NCBI GenBank assembly: GCA_024224995.1
Contig: JAAENB010000407.1
Coordinates: 1-21,931 of the forward strand
DNA from: a bacterium
GTDB lineage: Bacteria > Spirochaetota > UBA4802 > UBA5550
Length of the DNA: 21,931 nucleotides
Reading direction: 5' to 3'
The notes under the pieces are model-generated. The model was given only the letters and a program-made list of their open reading frames with translations. It searched no databases and was not told the DNA's origin. The position numbers and the translations under genes are program-made. Within the stretch, counting starts at the first letter, position 1. Every line of letters starts with the position of its first letter. This document shows positions 1 through 7,195 of this stretch, piece by piece.

Positions 1-236
1 ATACTACTTCAAGGCCTGCGCACAAGCAAAATTAAGTTTCTTACGAGTGCTGACCCGGCTGGGCCGGGAAAAATACGGAAGAAACTGTGGGTATACCGGG
101 GTCTGTTTTGTGAAGATGCTCCGGAAAAGGGTTTGGTTCTGAGAGACGTTGCAGTGCAACGTCTCTGAAACCACCCCGGGTAAGATCCCCCGAAAAAGGC
201 TCTATTGAAAAAGAGTTTCTTGAGAGGGGTGCCGCC
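1..236 (+). repeat. Composite leader repeat, copy E1 (left edge cut by window)
   Basis: This non-coding stretch ahead of the porB-like gene is a copy of the dispersed modular repeat. Bases 1-16 match the outer right arm of the hairpin at 10137-10230 (ATACTACTTCAAGGCC), so the window starts inside a hairpin. Bases 17-47 are the 'GCGCACAAGCAAAATTaaGT' module. Bases 62-124 are the conserved block (CCGGGAAAAATACGGAAGAA onward, through ACCGGGGTCTGTTTT to CTCCGG), which aligns almost base for base with 8367-8303 and 21825-21762 on the minus strand. Bases 142-166 form an 11-bp hairpin (AGAGACGTTGC/GCAACGTCTCT) that is missing from the other aligned copies at this point. Bases 176-224 (CCGGGTAAGATCCCC, then AGAGTTTCTTGAGAG) match the tail of the copy at 21697-21767. 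Confidence 0.75.
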
Positions 237-282
237 CCTGCGGCAAAAACTTTAAACTTTTTAATAGACAGGTAAATATATT

Positions 283-1188
283 ATGACTACGGCTAAAAAA
301 ACAACCACCTTAACTTTACCGGAAGAGGAGTTTGCGCTTCCGGGAAACAGAGCCTGTTCCGGCTGCGGATTATCAATAGCCTACCGCCATGGATTAAAGG
401 CACTGGGGCAAAAGACCATGTTAACAGTACCGGCAAGCTGCCTTACTGTATTACAGGGGATGTACCCGGTTTCATCAATGACAATACCCTGTTTAAATAC
501 GGCTTTTGAAACAACAGCAGCATCGGCCTCGGGATTACAGGCCGGCCTTAGAGCACTGGGTAAGGATGATATTACTGTTGTTGGGTGGGCCGGAGACGGG
601 GGAACCGCAGATATCGGTATTCAGGCTTTATCCGGAGCGGCAGAACGAAATACTGATTTTATTTATGTCTGTTACGACAATGAAGGATATATGAATACGG
701 GAACCCAGCGTTCGGGAAGTACTCCTCTTGGGGCAAAAACCACCACTTCTCCGCAGGGTAAACTTGAGCATAAAAAGAATATGCCTGCCATAATGGCAGC
801 TCACAATATACCCTATGTGGTTACGGTAAGTCCGTCCTATCCGGCTGATTTGTATGATAAATTCAAGAAAGCCAAAGAATTTACCGGGACCAGGTATATT
901 CATATTTTCGTACCATGCCCTCCGGGCTGGGGTTATGATTCAAAGTATACCGTTAAAATGGGGAAAATGGCTGTAGAATGCGGAATGTTTGATCTTTATG
1001 AGATAATTGACGGAGAACAAACATTTTACGGACCTTCGTTAAAGATCCTGGAAGGGAAACCAAGACAGCCCATAGAGGGATATATCAGGGCGCAGACGCG
1101 TTTTAAAGGAATCGCACAGGAAACAATAGACGAGCTTCAGAGATCTGTTGACAGGAAGTGGGAAGGATTTATAAAATTGTACGCCTGA
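283..1188 (+). CDS. porB: Pyruvate:ferredoxin oxidoreductase, beta subunit (PorB type)
   Basis: This is the thiamine-diphosphate-binding beta subunit of a multi-subunit 2-oxoacid:ferredoxin oxidoreductase, most likely pyruvate-specific. In the family it catalyses CoA-dependent oxidative decarboxylation of pyruvate with electrons passed to ferredoxin. Visible features are the N-terminal ACSGCG cysteines (C25, C28), C53 in PASCLT and C212 in VPCPPGWGY, which match the 4Fe-4S ligands of archaeal-type PorB. The ThDP/Mg motif is GDGGTADIGI (from G104) through NEGYMNTG (N133-G140). The length of 301 aa is normal. The start follows a weak AGGT-type site. No alpha, gamma or delta subunit gene is seen: upstream is repeat DNA to the window edge, and downstream is a convergent gene 18 nt away. 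The partner subunits must lie beyond position 1 or elsewhere. Other 2-oxoacid specificities cannot be excluded. Confidence 0.88.
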   Translation: MTTAKKTTTLTLPEEEFALPGNRACSGCGLSIAYRHGLKALGQKTMLTVPASCLTVLQGMYPVSSMTIPCLNTAFETTAASASGLQAGLRALGKDDITVVGWAGDGGTADIGIQALSGAAERNTDFIYVCYDNEGYMNTGTQRSGSTPLGAKTTTSPQGKLEHKKNMPAIMAAHNIPYVVTVSPSYPADLYDKFKKAKEFTGTRYIHIFVPCPPGWGYDSKYTVKMGKMAVECGMFDLYEIIDGEQTFYGPSLKILEGKPRQPIEGYIRAQTRFKGIAQETIDELQRSVDRKWEGFIKLYA

Positions 1189-1206
1189 TTATGCTTATCA
1201 ATATGC

Positions 1207-2298
1207 TTATTTCTTTTTGAGTACAATAATCGAGAGGTCATCTTCCAGGGGGACGGACCCGGTATATTCTTTAAGGTCCGCAACAACCCGGTCCAGAATC
1301 TCCTGAGCAGAGGCCTCGGGCGGCATTGCGTTTAGTGTTTTTATGATATTATGCTTGTCGTACTGCTCTCCCTTACTATTTATACTTTCGTTTAAGCAGT
1401 CGCTATAGATTAGCAGCAGGTCTCCGGTTTCAAGGGTAAAATCGCATGTTTCATAGGGGAAGGTAAGGGTGGAAATGCCCATAAGAGAGCCCTGTAATTC
1501 ATCATTTTCCTCACCTACGATGTCGCAGAAATCCGAATTATATTTTTTTTGAATAATACCGGGGTGCGCGGCATTGGCATAGTTGACTGTGTTGCCGTCG
1601 AAACGGAGTAAAACAGCAGTAAGATAGTTCTCAGCCTCATCCATTTCTTTAATTAACCGATCATTTATTATTTCCAGTACTTTTCCCAGGGGTTTTTCAA
1701 GATTATCCCTGAAATCACGGAAAAAAATTGGTTTCGCCAGGGTTGTGAGCAGACCTGAGGCAATACCATGTCCTGAAACATCAGCAAGAGTTAGCCCAAT
1801 GAGGTTGTTTTCGTCGGTATAGAGGTCGTAAAAATCACCGGCAACAGAGGTCAGGGGGTCATAGTAAAAGGCAATTTCCAGATTATCGGTTTCAGGAGGA
1901 GTCGTGTGCAAAAGGCTTCTCTGTACTTTGGCAGCCATTTTGAGGTCTCGTTCATAGATTATAGCGGATTGAGTGAGTTTATTGTTTAGTTCTTCAAGCT
2001 TCAGCCGCTGAGACTCGTTCTCAAAAAGCAGGGCAAGGGATTCGCCATGTTCTATTTCAAGTTTGTTGATGGTATCTTTTAACTGTAATTTCTGGGATTC
2101 GTTTTCAAAGAGAAGGCCCAGGGATTGACCGTGTTCAACCTCCCATTCGCTCATGGTTTCCGAGATCCTGGTAACTTTCCATTCGTTCATGAAGCAGCGT
2201 GCAAGATTCCTGCCATGTTCATGCTCGGAGAGGGAGATTTGATTGTTTTCTTCCATGCTGTGGATACGTTCACCGTCAGTTCTTTTATATTTTGGCAT
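1207..2298 (-). CDS. PP2C-family serine phosphatase (SpoIIE/RsbU type) with N-terminal 28-residue repeats
   Basis: This is a cytoplasmic protein phosphatase of 363 aa. Residues about 135-363 form an RsbU/SpoIIE-type PP2C domain with the metal-binding aspartates in VAGDFYD (D155), ADVSGHG (D173), IYSDCLNES and EDDLSIIVL. These enzymes normally dephosphorylate an anti-sigma-factor antagonist (STAS protein) in partner switching. The N-terminus lacks a recognisable receiver or PAS domain. It has instead three back-to-back 28-residue units starting at EHG27, EHG55 and EHG83 (EHGxxLxxxFxNExxxxxLxx), a period of four heptads, so probably a coiled coil that passes on a signal or mediates dimerisation. 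The segment from 111 (YERDLKMAAKVQRSLLH) is the usual linker helix of this family. The start at 2298 has AAGGA upstream; M15 is an alternative. It is convergent with porB. A fitting antagonist kinase domain occurs in the sensor at 16380-19265, but no STAS gene is in the window. Confidence 0.9.
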   Translation of the reverse strand: MPKYKRTDGERIHSMEENNQISLSEHEHGRNLARCFMNEWKVTRISETMSEWEVEHGQSLGLLFENESQKLQLKDTINKLEIEHGESLALLFENESQRLKLEELNNKLTQSAIIYERDLKMAAKVQRSLLHTTPPETDNLEIAFYYDPLTSVAGDFYDLYTDENNLIGLTLADVSGHGIASGLLTTLAKPIFFRDFRDNLEKPLGKVLEIINDRLIKEMDEAENYLTAVLLRFDGNTVNYANAAHPGIIQKKYNSDFCDIVGEENDELQGSLMGISTLTFPYETCDFTLETGDLLLIYSDCLNESINSKGEQYDKHNIIKTLNAMPPEASAQEILDRVVADLKEYTGSVPLEDDLSIIVLKKK

Positions 2299-2430
2299 TG
2301 TTAATATTCATTCCTTATCTAGTCAAGAAACCCAAAAAACCGGGTTTATGGGCTTCAGATTTATTTTAAAGAAGTGTATGAAATAATCAAGCAAAAGTTA
2401 GTTTGAGCATATAAAAAACCGTAATTTTTA

Positions 2431-2656
2431 GAAATCGGGGGTGCAGCCTTGTGTGCGATGCTGTTGTAAAACACACAAAATGCATTCGGTAAAATGGGAG
2501 GAAAACATTATTTGTTGTGACAGTGACACCCTGGCGGGGGCGCACCCCTCTTCAGGAGGTGAGGACTGTTTTAGCGGAGCGAGGTCCGCAGCCTTCTGAA
2601 GAGGGGTGCGCCCCCGCCAGGGTATCACTGTCACAACAGGCTGTCCCCCCGATTTC
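2431..2656. repeat. Long hairpin A (47-nt arms, 32-nt loop) with a second outer inverted repeat
   Basis: The centre, 2513-2638, is a near-perfect palindrome. Arm 2513-2559 (starting TGTTGTGACAGTGACACCCT) pairs with 2592-2638 at 45 of 47 positions. The 32-nt loop (2560-2591) holds the family core, TGAGGACTGTTTTAGCGGAG, then CGAGGTCCGC. Outside it, 2431-2449 (GAAATCGGGGGTGCAGCCT) and 2638-2656 form another inverted repeat (17 of 19), with about 60 extra bases (2450-2512) in the left side only. The hairpin at 15061-15186 has the same arm and loop lengths and related sequence. It sits between divergent genes for the PP2C protein and hisI. The rest of the gap, 2299-2430 and 2657-2799, shows only promoter-like AT-rich DNA. 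Confidence 0.9.
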
Positions 2657-2679
2657 TGAGCATTTACAAAAAAAACGTC

Positions 2680-2709
2680 TTGAATTTTTTATCAAAAATT
2701 GAATAATAT
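2680..2709 (+). promoter_or_regulatory. Candidate hisI promoter
   Basis: TTGAAT (2680-2685), an 18-nt spacer and TAATAT (2704-2709) resemble a housekeeping promoter about 90 nt before hisI. The predicted leader contains a small stem, AGGGC/GCCCT (2753-2757 with 2768-2772, 10-nt loop), close to the ribosome site. No histidine-rich leader peptide was found. This is motif resemblance only. Confidence 0.3.
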
Positions 2710-2799
2710 ACTTGTAAAATAATATGGCATTTAAATAGATTGGCATACTGTGAGGGCTAAGTTTTCGGCCCTTATATTATAATCACCGGAGAGAATAGA

Positions 2800-3183
2800 A
2801 TGATTGAACTCGATTTTGACAAGCAGGGCGGGCTGGTACCTGTGATCGCCCAGGATTACGCAACAGGCGAAGTATTGATGATGGCCTTTATCAATGAAGA
2901 ATCATGGAAATTGACCCTGGAGACCGGAATTGTTCATTATTGGAGCCGTTCACGGAGCAAACTCTGGAAAAAAGGGGAGTCCTCCGGGAACATTCAGGAG
3001 GTCAAAGAGATCCGTGTTGACTGTGATAATGATTGTGTTTTAATAAAAATAAACCAGGTTGGAGACGCGGCCTGTCATACCGGTTTTAGAAGTTGTTTTT
3101 ACCGGGTAATAGATGGCGAGGAATTAAAAGAGAATGGAACGCGGATTTTTGATCCAAAAGAAGTATATGGAGACTCAAAATGA
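2800..3183 (+). CDS. hisI: Phosphoribosyl-AMP cyclohydrolase
   Basis: HisI performs the third step of histidine biosynthesis, opening the purine ring of phosphoribosyl-AMP. The 127-aa protein is a stand-alone cyclohydrolase without a fused HisE domain. Diagnostic motifs are VHYWSRSRSKLWKKGESSGN (residues 45-64), the metal/zinc ligands in VDCDNDC (D74, C75, D76, D78, C79) and DAACHTGFRSCF (C92, H93). GGAG lies just upstream of the ATG. The stop overlaps the start of hisG in an ATGA junction, so the two are co-translated. The other his genes are not in the window. Confidence 0.95.
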   Translation: MIELDFDKQGGLVPVIAQDYATGEVLMMAFINEESWKLTLETGIVHYWSRSRSKLWKKGESSGNIQEVKEIRVDCDNDCVLIKINQVGDAACHTGFRSCFYRVIDGEELKENGTRIFDPKEVYGDSK

Positions 3184-4079
3184 CTGATATAACAAACAGT
3201 AATAATATTAAGCTTGGAATTCCAAAAGGAAGCCTGGAAAAATCGACTATTGAGCTTTTTCGGAAAGCAGGCTGGAAAATATCGGTATCTTCGCGGAATT
3301 ATTTTCCTTCAATTGATGATGAGCAGATTTCCTGTTCCCTTGTACGGGCACAGGAAATGGCCCGGTATATCGACAGCGGTGTTCTTGATGTGGGATTAAC
3401 GGGCCTTGACTGGATACTGGACAATGGTGCTGACGTAGAAGTTATTGCAGACCTTGTTTATTCCAAAGTAAGTACTAAAAAAGCAAAATGGGTTCTTGCC
3501 GTTCCGGAAGATTCTCCAATTAAGACTCTGGAAGATTGTGCCGGAAAGACAATATCCACGGAACTGGTCAATTTTACGCAAAAGTATTTTGCCGACCGGA
3601 ATATATCGGTAAATGTGGAGTTTTCATGGGGCGCAACAGAGGCAAAAGTTGTTGAAGGTCTGGTTGACGCTATAGTAGAGGTTACTGAGACCGGATCAAC
3701 GATTAAGGCTCACGGATTAAAGATGATCCATACCTTAATGGAGACAAATACAAAGCTTGTTGCCAATAAGAAAAGCCTGGAAAACCCTCAAAAGAAAGCC
3801 AAGATCCTGCATATTGCCTCGCTCCTCAAAGGAGCTTTAGACGCGGAAAATATGGTTGGCATAAAGATGAATGTACCAAAAGAAAGCCTTGATCCCATAG
3901 TGGACATAATTCCCAGCTTAACTGCTCCTACCGTATCTCAGCTCTATAATTCGGACTGGTTTTCAGTAGAGTCCATTGTACAGGAAGCAGTTGTACGGGA
4001 AATAATCCCTCAACTCCTTGAAAAAGGAGCGGATGGCATTATTGAATACCCCCTGAATAAGATTATCAGCAAAAGTTAA
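3180..4079 (+). CDS. hisG: ATP phosphoribosyltransferase, long form
   Basis: HisG catalyses the first committed step of histidine biosynthesis, joining ATP and PRPP. At 299 aa it is the long, self-regulated form. The catalytic bilobal part (about 10-215) carries the family start KLGIPKGSLEKSTIELFRKA, GLTGLDWILDNGADV and the PRPP-binding region around DAIVEVTETGSTIKAHGL. The C-terminal ACT-like HisG_C domain (about 222-299) includes VGIKMNVPKESLDPIVDIIP and would bind histidine for feedback inhibition. As a long form it should not need HisZ. It overlaps hisI by 4 nt. Pairing hisI directly with hisG, without the rest of the pathway, is a split arrangement. Confidence 0.95.
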   Translation: MTDITNSNNIKLGIPKGSLEKSTIELFRKAGWKISVSSRNYFPSIDDEQISCSLVRAQEMARYIDSGVLDVGLTGLDWILDNGADVEVIADLVYSKVSTKKAKWVLAVPEDSPIKTLEDCAGKTISTELVNFTQKYFADRNISVNVEFSWGATEAKVVEGLVDAIVEVTETGSTIKAHGLKMIHTLMETNTKLVANKKSLENPQKKAKILHIASLLKGALDAENMVGIKMNVPKESLDPIVDIIPSLTAPTVSQLYNSDWFSVESIVQEAVVREIIPQLLEKGADGIIEYPLNKIISKS

Positions 4080-4087
4080 TAAAAGCC

Positions 4088-4108
4088 GCCCCTGTATTAC
4101 ACAGGGGC
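4088..4108 (+). terminator. Candidate stem-loop after hisG
   Basis: GCCCCTGT and ACAGGGGC form a perfect 8-bp stem with a 5-nt loop, 9 nt after the hisG stop. No U-tract follows, so an intrinsic terminator is not certain. A second small palindrome (CCCGATtcgATCGGG) follows near 4124-4138. The rest of 4110-4261 shows nothing clear apart from a lone TTGACT near 4223. Confidence 0.35.
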
Positions 4109-4261
4109 GTCGCCGTCCACGGTCCCGATTCGATCGGGATTCCGGAAAGCCGGGACTAATCCCCTGATTTTGCTTTAGTTCTGCGTACCCTGCCTTGTTT
4201 AATTAAAGTTCATAAATTATTGTTGACTTGTTTAAAGAAATGCGTAGTTTTATGAACCGAA

Positions 4262-4430
4262 GAGGTATATCAACCCGGAATGTAGACTATACCCGAAGCA
4301 TCACTCCGGGTATAGTCTACATTCCGAATGACGTTTTTCGGTATATTAAGACACGCCCGACTTTGTGTAGCGGGGTGCGCCCCCTGCGAGGGGTGGCAGG
4401 CCCGCTCACAAGCAAAATAAAAGGAGATTA
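4262..4430 (+). repeat. Composite leader repeat, copy E3, with short 20-bp hairpin
   Basis: Starting at GAGGTATATCAACC, this copy carries a perfect 20-bp hairpin (4276-4295 with 4307-4326, 11-nt loop), whose outer stem CGGAATGTA.ACTAT is shared with the hairpin at 9936-10045 but which lacks the conserved apical core. It is followed by AATGACGTTTTTCGGTATAT (4327-4346) and CGACTTTGTGTAGCGGGG, matching 10046-10091, and then by a G/C-rich stem around 4377-4399. It ends with GGCCCGCTCACAAGCAAAAT (about 4400-4420), the module found at 10227-10248 and, inverted, near 21885-21908. The ribosome site of the next gene follows immediately. Confidence 0.8.
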
Positions 4431-4432
4431 GG

Positions 4433-4780
4433 ATGGCAAAACAATTAAGATTCGTTCTTTGTTTCGTTGTGATTGTTCTTTTTTTCAGCACTTCATCTCT
4501 ATTCGCGGATAAATATTCCAGGAGCGCGGTCCAGAAAGAGATACAAAAAGTGGAAAAAAAGCTCGAAAAGTACAGTCACCTGGAAAAGCGGGGTATGGGC
4601 AGGGAAATTTATAAAATTGAAGCCTATATTAAAAACGCGAAGAAACTGCTTGTTGAAAATGACCGGGATGAGGCCTGGTATGAAATTGGTAAGGCAAATG
4701 CCTATTTTAAGCTCATAGAAGCGAAAAAATATCTTTTTGCAGCTGAAAAAAAATATAAAGCTGCAACCAGGGGTAAATAA
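4433..4780 (+). CDS. Small exported helical protein (DUF4398-like)
   Basis: The precursor is 115 aa with a clear signal peptide (hydrophobic residues 6-23, cleavage likely after SLFA in SLFA|DKYS). The mature part is almost wholly charged helix with regularly spaced Lys/Glu and aromatic residues, for example EAYIKNAKKLLVENDRDEAW and EIGKANAYFKLIEAKK. This resembles the periplasmic DUF4398 pattern and the helical half of the next protein. No enzyme motif is present and I do not recognise a named gene. AAGGAG lies upstream of the ATG, directly after the leader repeat. The next gene starts 11 nt after its stop, so they form an operon. A structural envelope role is inferred. Confidence 0.75.
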   Translation: MAKQLRFVLCFVVIVLFFSTSSLFADKYSRSAVQKEIQKVEKKLEKYSHLEKRGMGREIYKIEAYIKNAKKLLVENDRDEAWYEIGKANAYFKLIEAKKYLFAAEKKYKAATRGK

Positions 4781-4791
4781 GGAGGTCTTTC

Positions 4792-5538
4792 ATGAAACGG
4801 ATAATGCTATACCTGGGAGTTGTAGCGTTTATAATCACCTGCTCTGTGCAGTTGTTTGCCGATAGCAAATCAGACGCAAAGGTAGAACTGGGGGAAGCTC
4901 GAAGACAGTATAAACACATCAAAAAACAAAAAAAACTGCACCCCTATGTTTCATTTGCGAATTACAGCCGCGGCGTGACCCTGCTGGAAAAAGCCCGGAT
5001 CCAGTTCGAAGAGGAAAGAGAATACGACCTGGCCTCATACTTCGCCGTACTTGCCAGGGTTGAATTTGAAACAGCAGTAACTATCGCCCGGGGCCGCTTG
5101 CTGGAACATAAATCCCTGCTCTTTGAAAGAGATTATTTTAAAAAAGCTTATCAGGATGAAAAACTTAAAGGGTACTTTATAAGTTCGAATCTTGAAAAAA
5201 CAGGAAAAGCCTATAAAGGCTATCTTGTGGACAGCAGGCTCTTTGTGCGAAAGACATTCAATCTGAGCAGGGACGCTCAAAAAAGAATTCTGGACAAGTT
5301 ATACCGGGTTCTGAAATTGTATCCAAGAAGTAAGGTCATTATTAAGGGACATACTGCCGGGTACGACAGGAATAATGTGAAATCGACCCGGAAAGCCAGT
5401 GTTGTTGGCGAGTATTTAATAACCGTAAAAGGGGTACACAGCAGCAGAATAACGACCAAAGGACTGGGCAGTTCTCAGCCGGTGAGGAAAAGAAAAATAG
5501 ACCGGGTAGAGATTATAATAACCGGTGTTACGGATTAA
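4792..5538 (+). CDS. Exported DUF4398-like / OmpA-family C-terminal domain protein
   Basis: This is a 248-aa periplasmic or outer-membrane-associated protein. A signal peptide ends at QLFA|DSKS (about residue 23). Residues about 28-125 are helical and DUF4398-like (YSRGVTLLEKARIQFEEERE). Residues about 160-245 are a compact OmpA-like domain: YPRSKVIIKGHTAG, R200, VKGVHSSRITTKGLGSSQPV and DRVEIIITG. OmpA domains normally bind peptidoglycan through an Asp following GHT and an Arg about 15 residues on. Here the Asp is Ala189 while an Arg (R200) remains and the intervening loop is shorter, so binding may be altered. AGGAGG precedes the ATG. It lies between the small helical protein and a six-helix membrane protein, suggesting a joint envelope function. 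Confidence 0.8.
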   Translation: MKRIMLYLGVVAFIITCSVQLFADSKSDAKVELGEARRQYKHIKKQKKLHPYVSFANYSRGVTLLEKARIQFEEEREYDLASYFAVLARVEFETAVTIARGRLLEHKSLLFERDYFKKAYQDEKLKGYFISSNLEKTGKAYKGYLVDSRLFVRKTFNLSRDAQKRILDKLYRVLKLYPRSKVIIKGHTAGYDRNNVKSTRKASVVGEYLITVKGVHSSRITTKGLGSSQPVRKRKIDRVEIIITGVTD

Positions 5539-5555
5539 ATTTTTGGAGATATTAT

Positions 5556-6533
5556 ATGGAAATATTTAAAATTGAGATTGGAAGGCCCTTTCGCCTGGAG
5601 AATTTTTTTAAGAGTTTTAAGCTTACCTGGCTGTTTGTTGTTCTGGGTTTCGTCTTTTTTCATGGATTTAATTTTTTATCCATGCTTGTTGGCGGACACG
5701 GTTTTATTCGTTATTTCTTGTTTAATTTTGGTATATTTGCGGCGTTCATTTGTCTTTTAATGGCATATGCCGGCGTATACTGGATATCAACATCACCGCC
5801 CGATGAAACCAGGCTTACGCGAAGGGCTTTTTCCGCAATAGGAAAACGAATACACTATATTATTGGCATATCCCTGTTAACCTTATTGTTTTTTGCCGTT
5901 GTTGTTGTTGCTGAGGTGGGTTTTTCATCTGTTGGGTATATTCCTTATTTTGGTCCCGCGCTCCTTTCCCTGTTAACAATACCTCTTTTTCTTGTAAATT
6001 TTATATGTATTTTAATTGGTATTTGCGTACTTGTGGTAATGCCGCCAATGGTGGGTGAAGCCAAGAGCTTTAAGGATGTCCTTACGGAATTGAAAATTCT
6101 TATTAAAGAACGGTGGATCAATGTTGTCCTCTATCTTATTATTTCCATGGCCATCCTGGTTGTGTGTATGATAATTTTAAATATCCTGGTGACATTTGCC
6201 GCCAATATTACGCATGCCGCTCAATGGAAGATAAAAAATATATATCCCGATAATATCATCTTTTTTGAGAAAGCAAGGAGCGGAGGAGCGCTTAAATTGT
6301 CACAGATGAAGTCTTCGATTGTTGATATTGTTCGTGCCATTACGCCGCGTCCGGAAACAAAAGGCTCTTTTATATACGCGTACGGTGCGAAATTCACGTT
6401 TGTTATTGAGTATATTATTTCTTTTTCATATAGAGGAATTCTTTCTTTAATGATAGCGTTTCCGCTGGCAGTCTATTTTAATATCTCATCGGTATATTTT
6501 GGCCGGGTCCGGGTGCATGAAGATCAAAAATAG
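5556..6533 (+). CDS. Six-helix integral membrane protein of unknown function
   Basis: I do not recognise this 325-aa protein. Hydrophobic segments at about 24-45, 55-76, 100-120, 136-162, 188-214 and 283-310 predict six membrane helices. A hydrophilic loop at about 215-275 (IKNIYPDNIIFFEKARSGGA, ending ITPRPETKG) separates the last one. The pattern of paired long helices with Pro/Gly breaks recalls uncharacterised proteins related to the glycerophosphodiester phosphodiesterase membrane domain, but no catalytic motif is visible. GGAG lies upstream of the ATG, and the gene follows the OmpA-like gene after 17 nt, as the last gene of the operon. Its 3' end overlaps the convergent SGNH gene by 10 nt. 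Confidence 0.75.
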   Translation: MEIFKIEIGRPFRLENFFKSFKLTWLFVVLGFVFFHGFNFLSMLVGGHGFIRYFLFNFGIFAAFICLLMAYAGVYWISTSPPDETRLTRRAFSAIGKRIHYIIGISLLTLLFFAVVVVAEVGFSSVGYIPYFGPALLSLLTIPLFLVNFICILIGICVLVVMPPMVGEAKSFKDVLTELKILIKERWINVVLYLIISMAILVVCMIILNILVTFAANITHAAQWKIKNIYPDNIIFFEKARSGGALKLSQMKSSIVDIVRAITPRPETKGSFIYAYGAKFTFVIEYIISFSYRGILSLMIAFPLAVYFNISSVYFGRVRVHEDQK

Positions 6534-7195
6534 GGTTTAAGGCGTTGGTACAGCAAATCATAGCCCTGTTCATTAATATGGAGTTCATCCAGGGTGATAT
6601 CATCCATATTAATGTCCTCATCAAAGGGGGGAATTATTTCAACAGAGGGAAACGGTGACGCTGCTTCTTTGTAAATATCATTATAGAGAGTGATATTTTT
6701 TTCTATATGGGGACTTTTGGCCTTAAAAAGGGTTGTTGGGGTAAGAATTAAAATAACAATAACCCTGGTTTTTAGAGCCGCGGCCCTGGTAAAATAGGCG
6801 GTAATATTTGCTTTAAATTGCTCCGGGCTTACATCGGTGAGTTCGGGGTTTCTTACCCGTTTTTTCTTTATGTACCGGATATATTTTGGACGGAGCCGGG
6901 CCGGAAGAATTTTGTTGATAAAAAAGAATTCAGGGCCTTTTTTTCTAAAAAGCCGGGGAGCGCATTCCACCATTCCCAGCTGTAGAATAACGGTTTCCGG
7001 CCTGTAGGTCTCCAGAAGATCAACCCCGCCGCCGCCTTCCGTAACCAGTCTCATGCTGGTAGAGCCGCGGGCACTTTTTTCAATAAAGTCATATTCAGGG
7101 AATTTCTTTTTTAGGCGGAAGATCCAGGTTTTTTCATAGGGGATCTCCGGCCTGGGCATGGCTGTTGAATCGGTGATTATTAATACTTTTTTGAT
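6524..7195 (-). CDS. SGNH/GDSL-type hydrolase, probable non-ATG start
   Basis: This is a predicted esterase-type SGNH hydrolase acting on an unknown substrate. Translation from the first ATG (7159) begins MPRPEIPYEKTW and omits the catalytic block. Reading upstream in the same frame gives KKVLIITDSTAMPRP, a typical block I with nucleophile Ser (S10 if initiation is at 7195). The frame is open only back to a TGA at 7211-7213 and contains no ATG, GTG or TTG there. An ATC codon at 7195-7193 is preceded by GGAG with 7-nt spacing. Block III-like LGMVECAPR and block V DELHINEQGY (Asp/His pair) are present. With the ATC start it is 223 aa and begins 26 nt after parA, so the two are co-transcribed. 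A sequencing error that removed an ATG is the alternative. Confidence 0.7.
   Translation of the reverse strand: MKKVLIITDSTAMPRPEIPYEKTWIFRLKKKFPEYDFIEKSARGSTSMRLVTEGGGGVDLLETYRPETVILQLGMVECAPRLFRKKGPEFFFINKILPARLRPKYIRYIKKKRVRNPELTDVSPEQFKANITAYFTRAAALKTRVIVILILTPTTLFKAKSPHIEKNITLYNDIYKEAASPFPSVEIIPPFDEDINMDDITLDELHINEQGYDLLYQRLKPYF

Noticed and set aside
142..166. AGAGACGTTGC hairpin as an intrinsic terminator
   Set aside because: No U-tract follows, and a related hairpin at 9809-9840 is placed at a different point of the repeat; it is better viewed as a small mobile palindrome.
628..903. Reverse-strand open frames inside porB, pfk, sensor and VWA genes
   Set aside because: They overlap well-supported coding genes, lack ribosome sites and show no family motif.
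2517..2702. Open frames across the long hairpins (also 2428-2634, 9948-10181, 14973-15206, 15375-15725)
   Set aside because: They translate palindromic repeat DNA, give similar peptides on both strands and have no ribosome site; not genes.
2752..2799. Histidine attenuator or riboswitch before hisI
   Set aside because: There is only a 5-bp stem, with no His-codon leader peptide and no T-box or other recognised aptamer.
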